From Carallia brachiata (Eukaryota > Streptophyta > Magnoliopsida > Malpighiales > Rhizophoraceae): 64,000 nt of DNA. The stretch is taken from NCBI GenBank assembly GCA_021464245.1, contig JADCRB010000026.1, positions 3,076,187 through 3,140,186 on the forward strand, read 5' to 3'. The first letter of the stretch is position 1. Each line of letters begins with the position of its first letter. Made by a program: the position numbers and the translations under genes. The notes beneath the pieces are model-generated. The model was not told the origin of the DNA, ran no database searches, and worked only from the letters and a program-made list of their open reading frames with translations. This document shows positions 45,784 through 57,599 of this stretch, in pieces.

Positions 45784-46785
45784 GGTTAATATAAAAAAAA
45801 ATCACCAACTTCACATATTTCAACAAATTTAGCACAACTTTTAAAAAGCAACAAATCTAATACAAATAGATTATTTTGTAACAAATCTAGCACACCGTCA
45901 AATCATATTAACAGAATCTATTACAACGTATACGTGGCACATCTACGTGTAAAAAATTAACTATTTGTCATACCACGTGCCTTTTTAATTTAAAATTAAT
46001 GAAATATTAAATAATTAATAAATAAAAATAGAAGATACTTAAAAAAAATTCTTTTTCTCTCTCTCTCCTCTTTCCTTCTCTCTTCTACCACCGCCCCTCT
46101 CCTCTAGATGCTTAGATCCAGCTCTGGAGGAGGAACAAAACTACCAGCCGGCAGATTTAAAATTTTGATAATAAAGAGAACATGAAATAAACAATCAATA
46201 TCATACTCAAGATTCAAGAATGTTAATGAATACTAATGAAGAACCAACTTAGCAACATAGCCGTTTTGGGTCCAAAACCCATCCCCATGAAGCAAGTTTG
46301 TCAGCCGCCCAAGCCTACCAATCTCTACAGAGGCGTAAGGTAGCAACATTAGGGCAAGTAGGTCGCCCACCCCAAGGACCAGAAAAGACTTTGGCTTGGT
46401 AATTTTGACATGGAGGAGGGAGGCTGCCTTGGCCTAATAAAGAATCGATGTCTGTTGTTGTTGACCCAGATGCTTAGATCCATATCTAGAGGAGAAGGGG
46501 TGGAAGAAGAGAGAAGCAGGGGAGAGAGAAATTTTTTCTTTTTTGTTTTTAATTTTTTAATTATTTTTGTTAATTTTAAATTAAAATAACACGTAGCATG
46601 CCACATAGTCAATTTTTTACACATAGATATGCCGCGTATGCATAATAACATAATCCATTAGTCTGATTTGACAGTGTGTTAGATTTGTTACAAAATAATT
46701 AAATTGTACTAAATTTATTACTTTTTAAACCTTGTGCTATGTTTGTTAAAACACGTGAAGATGGTGATTTTTTTTCATATTAACC
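45784..46785. mobile_element. MULE-like non-autonomous element with ~280-bp TIRs
   Basis: The left end GGTTAATATAAAAAAAAATC is mirrored at the right by GATTTTTTTTCATATTAACC. The two arms align for roughly 280 bases (CACCAACTTCACATATTTCA / ACGTGAAGATGGTG, TAACAAATCTAGCACACCGTC / its mirror, and a CT-rich inner edge). The 9-base direct repeat ATAATTATA flanks it at 45773-45781 and 46786-46794. Long TIRs plus a 9-base duplication are typical of Mutator-like elements. The ~450-base centre is richer in GC and encodes no transposase. It could be captured host sequence (Pack-MULE), but I cannot name a source. Confidence 0.8.
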
Positions 46786-46794
46786 ATAATTATA

Positions 46795-48761
46795 AAGCTA
46801 AACAGTAGAATATCTAGAACATCTCAATGGAAGAATATCTAGGCTAATAGTTATCAGTTACTCAAAGATTAACATAAATGCAAAATATCAACAAAAAAAA
46901 AAAATCCTAAACAACAAACATTCTTTTCCTATATTCTTCATGAACAAAACAGACTAGTCAAAAGATTTAAATTGTGTTGCCCCAGAACTGGATTCAACCT
47001 TTAACCCCAATATATAATTTACTGAGAGAGGTGAAAACTGGACGTGGATGGTGAATGCCAACCACAAAAGAAAAGTTTAAAGAGCAACAGATCAATCAAC
47101 AGGTGGAAGAATTTACCCAACAAAGCAGATTTCACAGAACTCTCTATCTTGACCACGACCAACTTCCAGAAACCACTAAACAAGGGGAGGCCATAGGCAT
47201 TATTCCACTGGGAGAGATCATTGAAAAAATGCTACAACGTAGCTCCTTTCTCTTCAGGATACTCTTCTCATTACAAATAAGGAACCTAAGGCTATATACC
47301 AGTTTCGTGATTTTGAGAAGAAATCTACAATGAGACAGATCACTGCCACAAGAAGCCGTAAACTAACATCATAGTAATGCAAGAGAAAAGCCTAAGAACA
47401 ATTTACAAGCGAAGCAAAAATGCAACAACTTGAGTTAATATTTAATTTATACCCAGGTTGCATTTCAATTGTTGACACAAAAACTTAAAGCTGTGAAAGC
47501 CAAAGAAATGGCCAGACCATGCACAAACTTATAGCCAGGCTCACCAATTTTGTAATGAACAAGCAGGATTTCTTGATACACCAAGCAAATGCAATCCAGT
47601 TACAATGCCAGTTGGATAATGTAGTGAGCAAAATACCAATAACAGCAACAATACCATAACAAATATTCACCTAAAAATTTTCCATCTATATCAACTGTAT
47701 ACACATATTTGTAGTACGTCAAAATAATTGAAAATATGAAAGTAGATTTTTATACATGTACAAACATTTCTAGTGATCCTACGATGTGAAGCAAAAAGAA
47801 GAGAAAAAAAAGCACATATCAAAGACATGCCATCTCCACTGTTCAAGAAGGGGAGGGCGGTTATCAATTGAAAATAGTTAACTCTTCACAAATCAATGGG
47901 GATAGGCTTTCTCAGGCCTGTAGCTGCACAAAAGCGATATATAATGAAATGAAACAACTGAAGAATTGCCAAGCACGGTCTGAAAAGATAAATTGACGTT
48001 TTAAGTCAAAAACACATCATTTGCTCAATTGCAGAAAATGACAAATTATGCACCAAAAATTGAAGCTCCTCTTTTACTAGGAGGGGGAAAGGAAAATGCA
48101 GATTGATCGAAGACTCTGGACATGTGGCCAAAAGAGCATAGCATATCACTATATCAGAAACACCAAATCCTCCCTCCAAAAAAAAAAAAAAAAATAGATC
48201 CACAACATGTCTACATCATAGCAGATGATTCTAATGGATCAAAATTAGTGTGTGCAAGCAGCACAACCTATTCAAAGAATTAGAGGCCAGAAGACCATAA
48301 CTAGTATCCACTACATCACGGGAGAAACTGATAGAAGTTTTTTACCAAACGAGGCACCTGAAGTACTATTACACACACACACACACACAATGTCACAAGT
48401 AAGCTTATAAAATCCCATGGGCAAGGGAAAGAATGATCACCTTCTTCTTTCAAAAGCAGATGTGTTGTTCATTTGCATCAAGATTCAAACTTGGCATGGA
48501 GTGCTTTCCAATGTCAGGTTCATCAAATTGAATCACTCCATATCCAAAATATCCATGATGGAAAAGGGTTAGCTTAAAATTTAGAAACGATCCTCTTGAT
48601 TTTCCGCCTAACAATAAAAGGGAAAGTGCAACAAAAGTAAAGGAACAAGGAAAGAAGCTTTGTTGACCGAAGGAGTTTTATGCTACATCAGGACAACTGT
48701 GCAGACTGAACCCGAACAATTAGAATTCTGAGCTCATTATTAAATAATATCCTGTGTCAAA
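46795..48761. other. Intergenic, downstream of the P-class PPR gene
   Basis: No gene recognised. A CA microsatellite lies at about 48371-48389. The segment next to 48761 probably includes the 3' UTR of the PPR gene. Confidence 0.5.
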
Positions 48762-50744
48762 CTATAGAATTCCAGCTCTACCACAGGCCCCACCCCACTG
48801 GCGTTGACGAGCCCTCCTCTTCCTCCCATCCTTTTTTGTCTTAGCCTTTTCTTTCAAGTTCCTTTCCCCTCTTCTTTTGTACATCTTGAATGTTACCTGT
48901 TTATCTGCAGCCATTTTTCTCACTTTCTCTGTGATTTCTGCTGCAAACTGTCTATTATACAATTTTCTTAAACCACGCATGAGTTTAGCAAAAGTATCCG
49001 GTTGTGGCATTATATCTGCATCCATCATATCCAAACAATACGAGCAAGCCTCCTTCACATGGCCACTTGCAAACAATGCATGTATCCATATTGTCCATGA
49101 ATAAACATTAAGCTCACATCCTTTAGTTACCATGCAACTCCAAACATCTTTAGCCACTTCCAGCTTCTCCCCTCTCAAGAGAGCATTTAATAACTCTTTC
49201 AACAGACCATATTGACGAGTTGACAGAAGGCCTCTTCCAACCATTTCCTTGAAACATTCAGAAGCCTCAACCAAACTTCCTTGCCCAAGAAACCCATTTA
49301 TCACAATGACAAAAGTGTCCAGGCCAGGACTAAAGCCACTTGCTTCCAATTCATTCCAAATACGAACACCCTCATTCACCTCCCCTAACTTGAAAGCCAA
49401 CCTAATCACTACATTGTAGATACTAGGATCAGGTAGACAACCAATCTTTTGCATCTCTTCCATCAACTCCAAACACTCTTCCAACTGTTCCTTCTTCTCA
49501 TGTGCCAACATTATATGTAAATATGTCAACTGATTAGGCATATGACCTTTCTGTAACATATTACCCAAAATCTGATATCCCCTTTCAATCTTACCCCACT
49601 TACAAAAGCCACTTATCAATGTGGTATAAGTGACAACATCCGATTCACAACAATTCCTTTCCATCTCAACAAAAGCCCTCATTGCCTCCTCCATCCTCTC
49701 CTGCCGACAAAGCGCCTGAATCAAAATAGTGTAAGAACTTGCATTCGGCTCACACCCTTTCCTCCTCATCTCCTTCAACAAATCAAAGGCATCCCCCATT
49801 TTCCCTGCCGCTGCATACCCGCTCAACAAATTGTTATACACCACAATATCCGGCTCAAAGCCCAGTTGCCTCATCTGCACCAAAACATGCTTAGCCTCCA
49901 CTAACTTCCCTTCCTTACACCAACCATACAACAAACAAGTAAAGTGCTTCAAGCTCGGAGGAAACCTCACCCTCATATCCTCAAAAAGCGTAGCAGCTTC
50001 CTTTACACTGCCATTCTTGCACAATGCATCCAATAAACAACCAAAAACATACTCATCCGGCTCGCAGCCATACTTTGGCATCTCATCTAACACCCCAATT
50101 GCCTTATCAACCATCCTAGAAGCAGCAAACCTCCTCAACAAAACAACAAACACATCACTGGTAATCAACACACTATTATCGTTCCTCATCTCCTCTATCA
50201 AGGCCCAGACAGCACCAAACTGTCTCATTTTACTCAAAATCTTGACCATAGCCTTATAAGCCTCATAACTATGCTTATAGCCAGGCTGCTTCGATGCCCA
50301 CACAAAGAACTTATACCCAAGAGTCCCTGCATCGCCACAGCGGTTCAGCACGCGTTCAATCAAACCTGAACGCATTACAACGCCGGACTCTTGCAAGGCA
50401 AGCTCTAATTTTGGGACTCTGGAATGGAATTTTCTTAGGATTCTGTAAACCTTTTCGACATCGCTGGCAAACTCATCAAACTTCTTGTTGTTGCTGTTTT
50501 CGACTTCTCCGATGATGATGTCTTCTGGGTTATTGAGACGGACAACGCCGAACCCATTTGTTGGGTTATTTGAAAAAGATATTATTTTGTTGTTGCTGCT
50601 GGTGGGTTCGAAGGTTCGGTGATAATGGTACGGATTTGCGTGGCTGAGGTTAAAGAGGGTGATTTTATGATTGGTGGGGCAGGAAAGATGATTGTAAAAT
50701 TTGTTAAGAACAGAGATTTTTATTACAGAAGATGATCTATGCAT
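48762..50744 (-). CDS. PPR protein, P class (At3g49730/At5g65820-like)
   Basis: An intronless gene of 660 residues, starting at the ATG at 50744. The N-terminus is rich in Ser, Asn and Lys with few acids, compatible with an organelle presequence, probably mitochondrial. After a spacer (ASDVEKVYRILRKFHSRVPK) come about 11-12 PPR motifs at residues ~155-590, for example DEYVFGCLLDALCKNGSVKE, IVVYNNLLSGYAAAGKMGD, SSYTILIQALCRQERMEEA and VTYTTLISGFCKWGKIERG. The C-terminal tail is very basic (YKRRGERNLKEKAKTKKDGR). There is no E or DYW domain, so a role in RNA stability, splicing or translation is more likely than editing. The tail and repeat order match what I recall of Arabidopsis At3g49730/At5g65820. 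Confidence 0.95.
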   Translation of the reverse strand: MHRSSSVIKISVLNKFYNHLSCPTNHKITLFNLSHANPYHYHRTFEPTSSNNKIISFSNNPTNGFGVVRLNNPEDIIIGEVENSNNKKFDEFASDVEKVYRILRKFHSRVPKLELALQESGVVMRSGLIERVLNRCGDAGTLGYKFFVWASKQPGYKHSYEAYKAMVKILSKMRQFGAVWALIEEMRNDNSVLITSDVFVVLLRRFAASRMVDKAIGVLDEMPKYGCEPDEYVFGCLLDALCKNGSVKEAATLFEDMRVRFPPSLKHFTCLLYGWCKEGKLVEAKHVLVQMRQLGFEPDIVVYNNLLSGYAAAGKMGDAFDLLKEMRRKGCEPNASSYTILIQALCRQERMEEAMRAFVEMERNCCESDVVTYTTLISGFCKWGKIERGYQILGNMLQKGHMPNQLTYLHIMLAHEKKEQLEECLELMEEMQKIGCLPDPSIYNVVIRLAFKLGEVNEGVRIWNELEASGFSPGLDTFVIVINGFLGQGSLVEASECFKEMVGRGLLSTRQYGLLKELLNALLRGEKLEVAKDVWSCMVTKGCELNVYSWTIWIHALFASGHVKEACSYCLDMMDADIMPQPDTFAKLMRGLRKLYNRQFAAEITEKVRKMAADKQVTFKMYKRRGERNLKEKAKTKKDGRKRRARQRQWGGACGRAGIL

Positions 50745-50938
50745 TGGCTTGGTTCTCCTCGTCCTCTTTTATGGTTTCTGTTTGAAGTGAACTCAATTGG
50801 CCTCCGACGACGACAGTGTTTTCCCAGAAGTATCGAAGAGAAGAAGAGATAAACGGCGGCGTTTAGTTTCGGAATTTTATGTTTTATTTAATAAATGAGT
50901 TTAAAAGTTAAGATTATTATCGATATTATATTTAGTTA

Positions 50939-51168
50939 GAGTCCAGTTAGGTGGACAGAAAATAGACCGAAATTTTTTTTTGTGCAACCAAATGGTTTAT
51001 TTGTGCAACCAGACGCTTAATTTTTATAACAAAAAAATAGATGAAAAAATACTTCAAAATTTGTTGCAATAATTCAGTGTTTAGTTGCACAAAAAAACTA
51101 TCTAGTTGCACAAAAAAATTTCTGCGTCTATTCTCCGTCCACCAAATCCCGTCCCCTTATATTTTTCC
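50939..51168. mobile_element. Small MITE with ~75-bp inverted arms
   Basis: The left arm GGTGGACAGAAAATAGACCG, with two TTTGTGCAACCA units, is mirrored on the right by TGCACAAAAAAATTTCTGCG and TCTATTCTCCGTCCACC. The 9-base repeat ATTTAGTTA occurs just outside at 50930-50938 and 51169-51177, so a Mutator-type origin is possible. About 12 bases on the right fit neither arm nor repeat. Confidence 0.65.
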
Positions 51169-51177
51169 ATTTAGTTA

Positions 51178-51602
51178 ACGGCCAAATCGTTTAATAAAGA
51201 AGTTTTAATGAGTTGAGTCTTTTATTAAACCAAATCGGTATTCTCACAAAAAAAAAAAAAGGAAAAGAAAAAAAGAACCAAATCAGTGAGTTATTCATTA
51301 ATAATTGGTTTAATAAAAACAATTAAATTTTTTTTCAAAATATTACAAATATTTCTTAGAGTACAATAACATTTAAGGTTTTGTTCTTAATCTTTATTTC
51401 TTTTTTATTCTACCACCTATTGCTTTAAATTGTCTTCATGTGGTTGATTTATATTTCATGGTCTTCGTTATTGTACATGGCATCTGCCCAGAAAGTTTTT
51501 TGACAGAAAAATTGCAATTGAAAATACTTTTGACAAAGGTTCGGTCTTATCAGATACATTTGTCCAAAAATTGGAATTAATGATATTGACTGATAATATT
51601 AA

Positions 51603-51633
<31 letters not shown>

Positions 51634-52110
51634 TACTTGAAGTGGATATTAAGCGCGCCTTCCCTCACCACGACCGAGTTAAAATTCTAACGCCAAAAAA
51701 TTCATCTGTCCTAATTACTTAAAATTATATTAAAATACAGTTAGCAGTTCAAGACTCAAAAAGACCTGTTAAAACTAATAGTATTTAAATAATAAATTTA
51801 TTTTTAAGAATGATTGAATAAAACTCAAACAAATAAAAAATTACTCTAATTTTAATCTACAGAACCGATAACTGTTACATCCACAATAGATTTTTTTTAC
51901 CATTCAACATACACATGCATATAGAGGAGGGATATTGACTTACATTAGTATGGCTTTAGAGTCGCAAAAGGATTACCTATGGGAATTTATCAAGTACATT
52001 AATAATTAGGTGGTAGACCTTCTGCGTATAGAGGTTAAATGAAGCCGTAAATAAGTAATTTCTAACTTTGATTCCTAGGTGCGTATAAGTGATTTTTTTT
52101 TTTTTTTTTT
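51178..52110. other. Intergenic, no gene seen
   Basis: AT-rich. A TA dinucleotide run lies at about 51607-51633. Confidence 0.55.
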
Positions 52111-52416
52111 TGCTACAAAATGTCGCCAAAAGTATTAAGACCACCTTAAAACGAAATTAACTTTTGCTTAACAAGAAGCATTTGCAACAAAACTGCAAGT
52201 TTACAATGATCTATGCAGATTTTTTCTTTTTGTGTCTGCTTCTCTCGTCACCTACTTTTTTTTTGCTACAAAATGTCGCCAAAAGTATTAAGACCACCTT
52301 AAAATGAAATTAACTTTTGCTTAACAAGAACCATTTGCAACAAAACTGCAAGTTTACAATGATCTATGTAGATTTTTTCTTTTTGTGTCTGCTTCTCTCG
52401 TCACCTCCTTTTCCTT
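52111..52416. repeat. 153-bp tandem duplication over the 3' end of the helicase gene
   Basis: Two direct copies start at 52111 and 52264 with TGCTACAAAATGTCGCC and run to the TCTCTCGTCACCT region, differing at only about four bases. The right copy holds the last ~16 codons and stop of the helicase gene plus 3' UTR. The left copy repeats both downstream of the stop. Confidence 0.9.
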
Positions 52417-55400
52417 GTCTCTTAATCCCAGCCTTTTGGGATCTGCTTGGTCCCTGGCAGCAAAATCATTGAACAAGAGTTGGCCATTTATTGCTATATC
52501 AAACGTGACCAACTTTACAACTAATATTTCAAAGGTATAAAATGGCAAAAAAAAAAAGGAAAGAATTCGAAAAACAAAAAAAGTAATAGTAAACCTCGGC
52601 AGAGAAAGTCTTGAGAGGATCTCTAGTTTTTCTAAACTTTCCCTGAAACTTGTGTTCCTGACGGTGGCGTTTAGCAGAGTTATGATTATTTCCCATGGCA
52701 GCTCTAGCAAGCTTGACCATCTTGCTTGCTTCCTTGGTTGTTGGGTCTACCAAGTAGTCGGGCACATTGCGTAGATGAGGAGGTGGGTCTTTTTTGCTCA
52801 GAATCTTGTCATGCTTTAATAGATCTGGCTCCAAAATAATAACAATTCAGTTCCCAAAATCTTATATCCAAGATATAGCTAAGGAAATTAAAGGGCAATT
52901 CCTACCTAAGTCCCTAGGATTAGCTTCAAAATGAGCCTTCAACCTTAAACAAGATAAAACCAAATCAGAATGAGAACAAAGATGATTGATATAAATGAAC
53001 CGAAGCAAGCAGATAAAAGCAAAGGGTAACCATTCACTCACTTTTCAGAATTGAGTATCTCGTTCCTCAAATCCTGAGCCCTTGCTTCTCTTACAGCAAC
53101 TTTTGTCACGCTCTTAGCAGTGTCCTGCAAAAACAAAGGTTGTTAATTCCCCCCTTCTTGCTTTTCTTGCTTCCTCCAGAAGCAAGAAGGAAGTGTGCTC
53201 AGTTGTGTACAAGGCAATTCCACTCTATAATTTTTGAAAATTGGATAACTTGAATAAACAAGTGCTGACAGCAAAAACAACAACTAAGACAAGGGTGGGA
53301 TGTGGGGATCCAATCTTTGTAGGGGGTATGTGACAAAATGAGGGAGTAAAAATATATCACCTCAGCTCTATAACGCAAGGACTCCACTGCATTCTTAGTG
53401 AGCATAGGAAAAGGAACAATATAGCTCGAGTCCATTTCATCATCTCCTAAAAAGGATTTAATATCTTCAAGAATTTGCATCTCATCTGTAGAAACCTACC
53501 AACAGTCCAAAAATCATAAGGGCAGTATGCCAAAACATACACATAAACAAATAGTTGATGAAGCACACACACACACATACAGACAGCAGAGGAAAAAAAG
53601 GACGAGAGAGAAGAAAAAAAGAGACCAATTATGCATCCCTAACAAGTCAAAATCCCATAGCACCAAAGACTGAAAAATCAGATATTCAATCTGCCAAATG
53701 TAATAAAATAATGACATCTTTCAGATGTTCAACCTGCCAGAAGTTATGAAAGAATGACATAGATCATGAACTCCAGTTTGCAATATTGTCCTCAGACCTC
53801 AAGTTTCCAAAGAAGATTGGAGGGCAGGAAGAATGCAAAAAATTTGAAGACATCAATCCCATAAGAAGAGAGGGGGAAAAGCTGGGAGTATATTAGAGGA
53901 ATGAAACAGAAACCAACGATCTAATCAAGCTGAGGTAATGTAGAGATTAAGTACAACTCACAAGGGAAACAGAAACTCCAGTGCTGTATGCTCTTCCAGT
54001 TCGTCCAATTCTGTGTATATATCCTGCAGGACTTTGGGGCATCTCATAATTAATTACCTGCATGATAAGATTAAAATGAAAAAGAAGGAATATCATGATT
54101 AATCACCTGCACAGTTAGATTAAAACAGGCAGCTCATAATTAATCACTTGCACGATGTGAGAGAGAAAGAGAGAGCGAGTTTAAGATCAAATGGCTTGAA
54201 GGTTGCTGCCATGCAAAAATGCAAGTGGACCAAGGAAAGATCAAACCCATACCCAGACTTTTTTAGTGAAATACAGGACATATATTTGAACTTAACTCCA
54301 ATTTTGGATAGATGATCTCTTGAGATACATCAAATTCTAAAAAAATTCCAAGTCCAAATTCACCCCTAAAATTACAGCTTACATAACTGCAGCAACAAAC
54401 CTCATTAATGATCAGAAATCAAAAACAAGAAAAATTAGCTTACCGTGTGTACATTTTTGAAGTCAATGCCCCGCACCACTCCAAATTCAGAATCTAAATT
54501 TTGCTTTCCGCTTTTCTTAGATTTTCTTGACTCAGCTCGAGTCCCACCATTGGCTTGTTCTTTCTCCTTCAATTCACTATCATCAGTTGCAATCAAATAG
54601 TCAAAAAGCCCAGCATTGAATTCCTGTAGTCAACAAACACTAGATAAGTGAAAACAGCCTACATTAGAAATCTGTCATGCATTCATAAAGCCATTACATG
54701 GAAATCTTGAACCCATGGTTGAACCATAGTATGAACTGGTATCCAAATATTGACCAATCTTATACACAAGATTAAAACAAAAGAAAACCTTTCAAGGAAA
54801 CCATCATTAGCCTGAACAAATGTTTGCTCTTCTCGAAATTCGAAAAATAACATACCTCAAGGATGTGGAGACGGGAATTCTGCGGCAACTCAGCATTCAA
54901 GACAGCAGACTTGATTCCAAACTGTCAAAAGAGGGTTTAAAATATCAATCATAAGAAGGAAGAATTCATTGACATAAATATGAGATAGTGACACCTTTAT
55001 TGAACTCAAACATTAGGGTTCAAATATTCTATACTCAAAGAAGAATAGCTGTGAAGCAGAATGGATGAACCTCAAGAGCACCTTAATCCCATCCCCACCC
55101 CCCCCCCCCACCCCACCACGGTTGTCTCTCCTAAACACCGATACAGACAGAAACAACATGGGCCAAACTCACAGAAATCCTTAATGTCCACAAGCTGATC
55201 AAATTCCAACATCTCTAAGTGCATATCGTCATGGGATAAAGGCAACTTATTCAGGCCTTCAGGCTTCTGCCATACAACATCCGCATTCCATTTCAAAGGT
55301 TAAATTCTTATAATGCACTTCATTTTGAGAATGAAACAACCAACCAGTGACAAAAGGTTATTATCTAACTGCAGTTTCAGTCAAATAACCTAGAGAACCG

Positions 55401-57462
55401 TCAGTACCTTTTCCAAAAACAGTTTCAATCTGAAACTCATGTCAATAGAATTAGCAAATATTAAAACTTTTTTCTGAACCAGCTCCAACTTCAAAAGCGC
55501 CAGAATGTGAAGTAGCTTATCTTGATCACTGCATGCAATCTGCAACACTACACTCATTAGAAAAGAGATATGATGGTTTTAAGTAGAGTTGCAAAATTAA
55601 AATGAGATACGATCTCCTATAATGTTACAGCTTTACCCAGAATTGCTGAACGTTTTTGGGTATAACTTCATCCTTTACTCCTTCGACTTCTGGCAAAGTC
55701 AAAATGTAAGGATTGTGTAAAATAAGCTTCTTCAATTTATCAACATCAGCACTGCCAAAAATGATATATGTTAAAAATCAGTATGCAAGATTTTTCTCAA
55801 CCCTAAGGTTGCAAGGGCATTAAGACATTTGCTTATTAAACATTTGATATTGAACATCTCATTCCCCCAAGGGGAAGACAAAGTTAAAAGCTTGAAGATT
55901 ACTAGCAAAAATTAATATGGACAATAATAGCCAAAAGAAACTATCGGTATAATGGTAAGGTCACTTGCAAAAGAAACTCTTGAAGATTACTGAAAAGACA
56001 AATTTGAGATCAATTTTATTTTTTCTCCTGAGAAGCATAAGTGGCACATCCATCAGTGTGTACGTAAAGCACCATAAAAAAAGTTTGTGTGCTCTATGTA
56101 TGTGCTCGTGTGCGTGCATGGACAAAAGGCAGAAGAGCACACAACAACACCTTGATGTCGCAGACATAAGAAGGCACTGACAACTTCTAGAGAGAAGAGT
56201 TGTAAGAGCTTTTAGATCATCTTCATATCCAAATGACAGTAGGAGGTCTGCCTGAAGAATAAGTTAAAGCATGATAAAACAACTAGGATAATGCAAAGAG
56301 AATTTAAAAATAAAAATCCTGATTGTGCTAGTAGCAGGGACAACTTGTCTATTAAATCACAGGAAAGCAAATGTACAAGAGTTACTACTTCTCTATGCGT
56401 AAAGATGGCATATGTTCTCATTCACATCATAATCTAGATTTTTCAACGGAAGCCAGCAATTGAGGTATGTGGATCTGATTGCTTAAAGTCAACTATACAA
56501 ATCGCAATTTCAGCAACCAAGATTGAATTACAATAAGCAGTTAGAGATTCTCACCTCATCAAGAACAACAATTTCAAGTGAATCACTAATAGACGCTGAT
56601 TGGAGTACACCGGCCGACAAGCACTTGGCTACACAAGCAGGAGTGGATATAAGAATATCAGGAGGTCCAGCCAATGCAGCACGCTGCCAGAAAAATAGTG
56701 ATCAGCTAAAATCCACATCATCATTTCAAACACGAATTGCTTTCAAGCAACACAAGTGATTTTCAGGGGTATTAAAAAAAAAAAAAAAAACAGAGAGAGA
56801 CTGAACCAACCAAACCAGAAGCAGGCATATTGCCAGTCAATTGCACTACTTTCAATTGAACTTTACACAAATCAATGAGCGATGAGACCTCCTTAAAAAC
56901 CTACAAGTAAATAACACATATCCACACAATTCAGCAGAGGATCAAAATAAGAAGTAAAACAACAGAACCATATTATTAGAAAGAGCAGATTTTTGCCTGC
57001 TGACACAACTCCCCACTGGGAACGAGAACAAATGCCGACGGAGCAAGCTTATTCTTCTTGGAACCCGAATTGGCGAAAAGCTTTTGAAGCAAAGGAAGTA
57101 GATAAGCCAACGTCTTTCCGGAACCGGTCTTCGCTTGTGCAACAACATCCTTCCCTTCCTATAAACATCAAAATATCAGTATAATCAACCAAACACAAGC
57201 CCAAAAAAAATTCTAGAAAAACCCATTAAGCCTTCTATTTCCTGCCCACTAAATAAGGTAAAATAAGAGAGAAACTGACGAGTATTAGAGGAATGGCGAC
57301 TCGCTGAATTGGGGTGGGCTTTGCAATGGGAATTTCTTTCTTGGTTAACGCTCGAATCAATCGAGGGTCCAACCCAAGCTCTTCGAAGCTCTGCTCTTCT
57401 TCTTCGTCTTCCTCTGATTCCTCTTCTCTGTGTTTTGCATTTTTCTCCTCAGTTTCAGCCAT
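52364..57462 (-). CDS. RH16: DEAD-box ATP-dependent RNA helicase, RH16/DDX56/Dbp9 type
   Basis: There are fifteen exons: 57462-57280, 57158-56997, 56900-56811, 56683-56555, 56251-56151, 55751-55637, 55539-55408, 54921-54856, 54623-54444, 54057-53962, 53495-53361, 53124-53042, 52943-52906, 52824-52595 and 52453-52364. They join in frame to 609 residues. Relatives are nucleolar helicases needed for 60S ribosomal subunit assembly. Motifs in order: Q motif ([10 protein letters not shown] ... KPTPIQ), I AKTGSGKT, Ia PSGEL, Ib STPAC, II DEAD (split by an intron after DE), III SAT, IV LIFANS, V VVRGIDF and [13 protein letters not shown] Lys/Arg-rich tail ends the protein, as in RH16. The intron after exon 2 has a GC donor (CAG|GCAAAA). 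All others are GT-AG. Motif Ia has Gly where the family has Arg. Exon edges are inferred from splice sites and family alignment from memory. Confidence 0.93.
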
Positions 57463-57529
57463 CGGTGAAGAACAGATTGTAAGAGAGAGATACGGGAGGA
57501 GGGTTTTTGGGTTTGAAGAAAGGAAGAAA

Positions 57530-57538
57530 TTAGGGTTT
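57530..57538 (-). promoter_or_regulatory. telo-box (AAACCCTAA) in the helicase promoter/leader
   Basis: On the minus strand AAACCCTAA, next to a second ACCCTA-like run, lies about 70 bases upstream of the ATG at 57462. Telo-boxes are common in plant promoters of ribosomal-protein and ribosome-assembly genes, which fits the product. Confidence 0.6.
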
Positions 57539-57599
57539 TAGGGTCGGGGCAGAGAACGAACGATGATGGAGCGGATTCGGGCGATCGGGTCGAATTTGC

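Noticed and set aside
44426..48761. Search for upstream CGR exons
   Set aside because: Short look-alikes such as TGGTGGATTAAG near 45475 do not align to the family in order.
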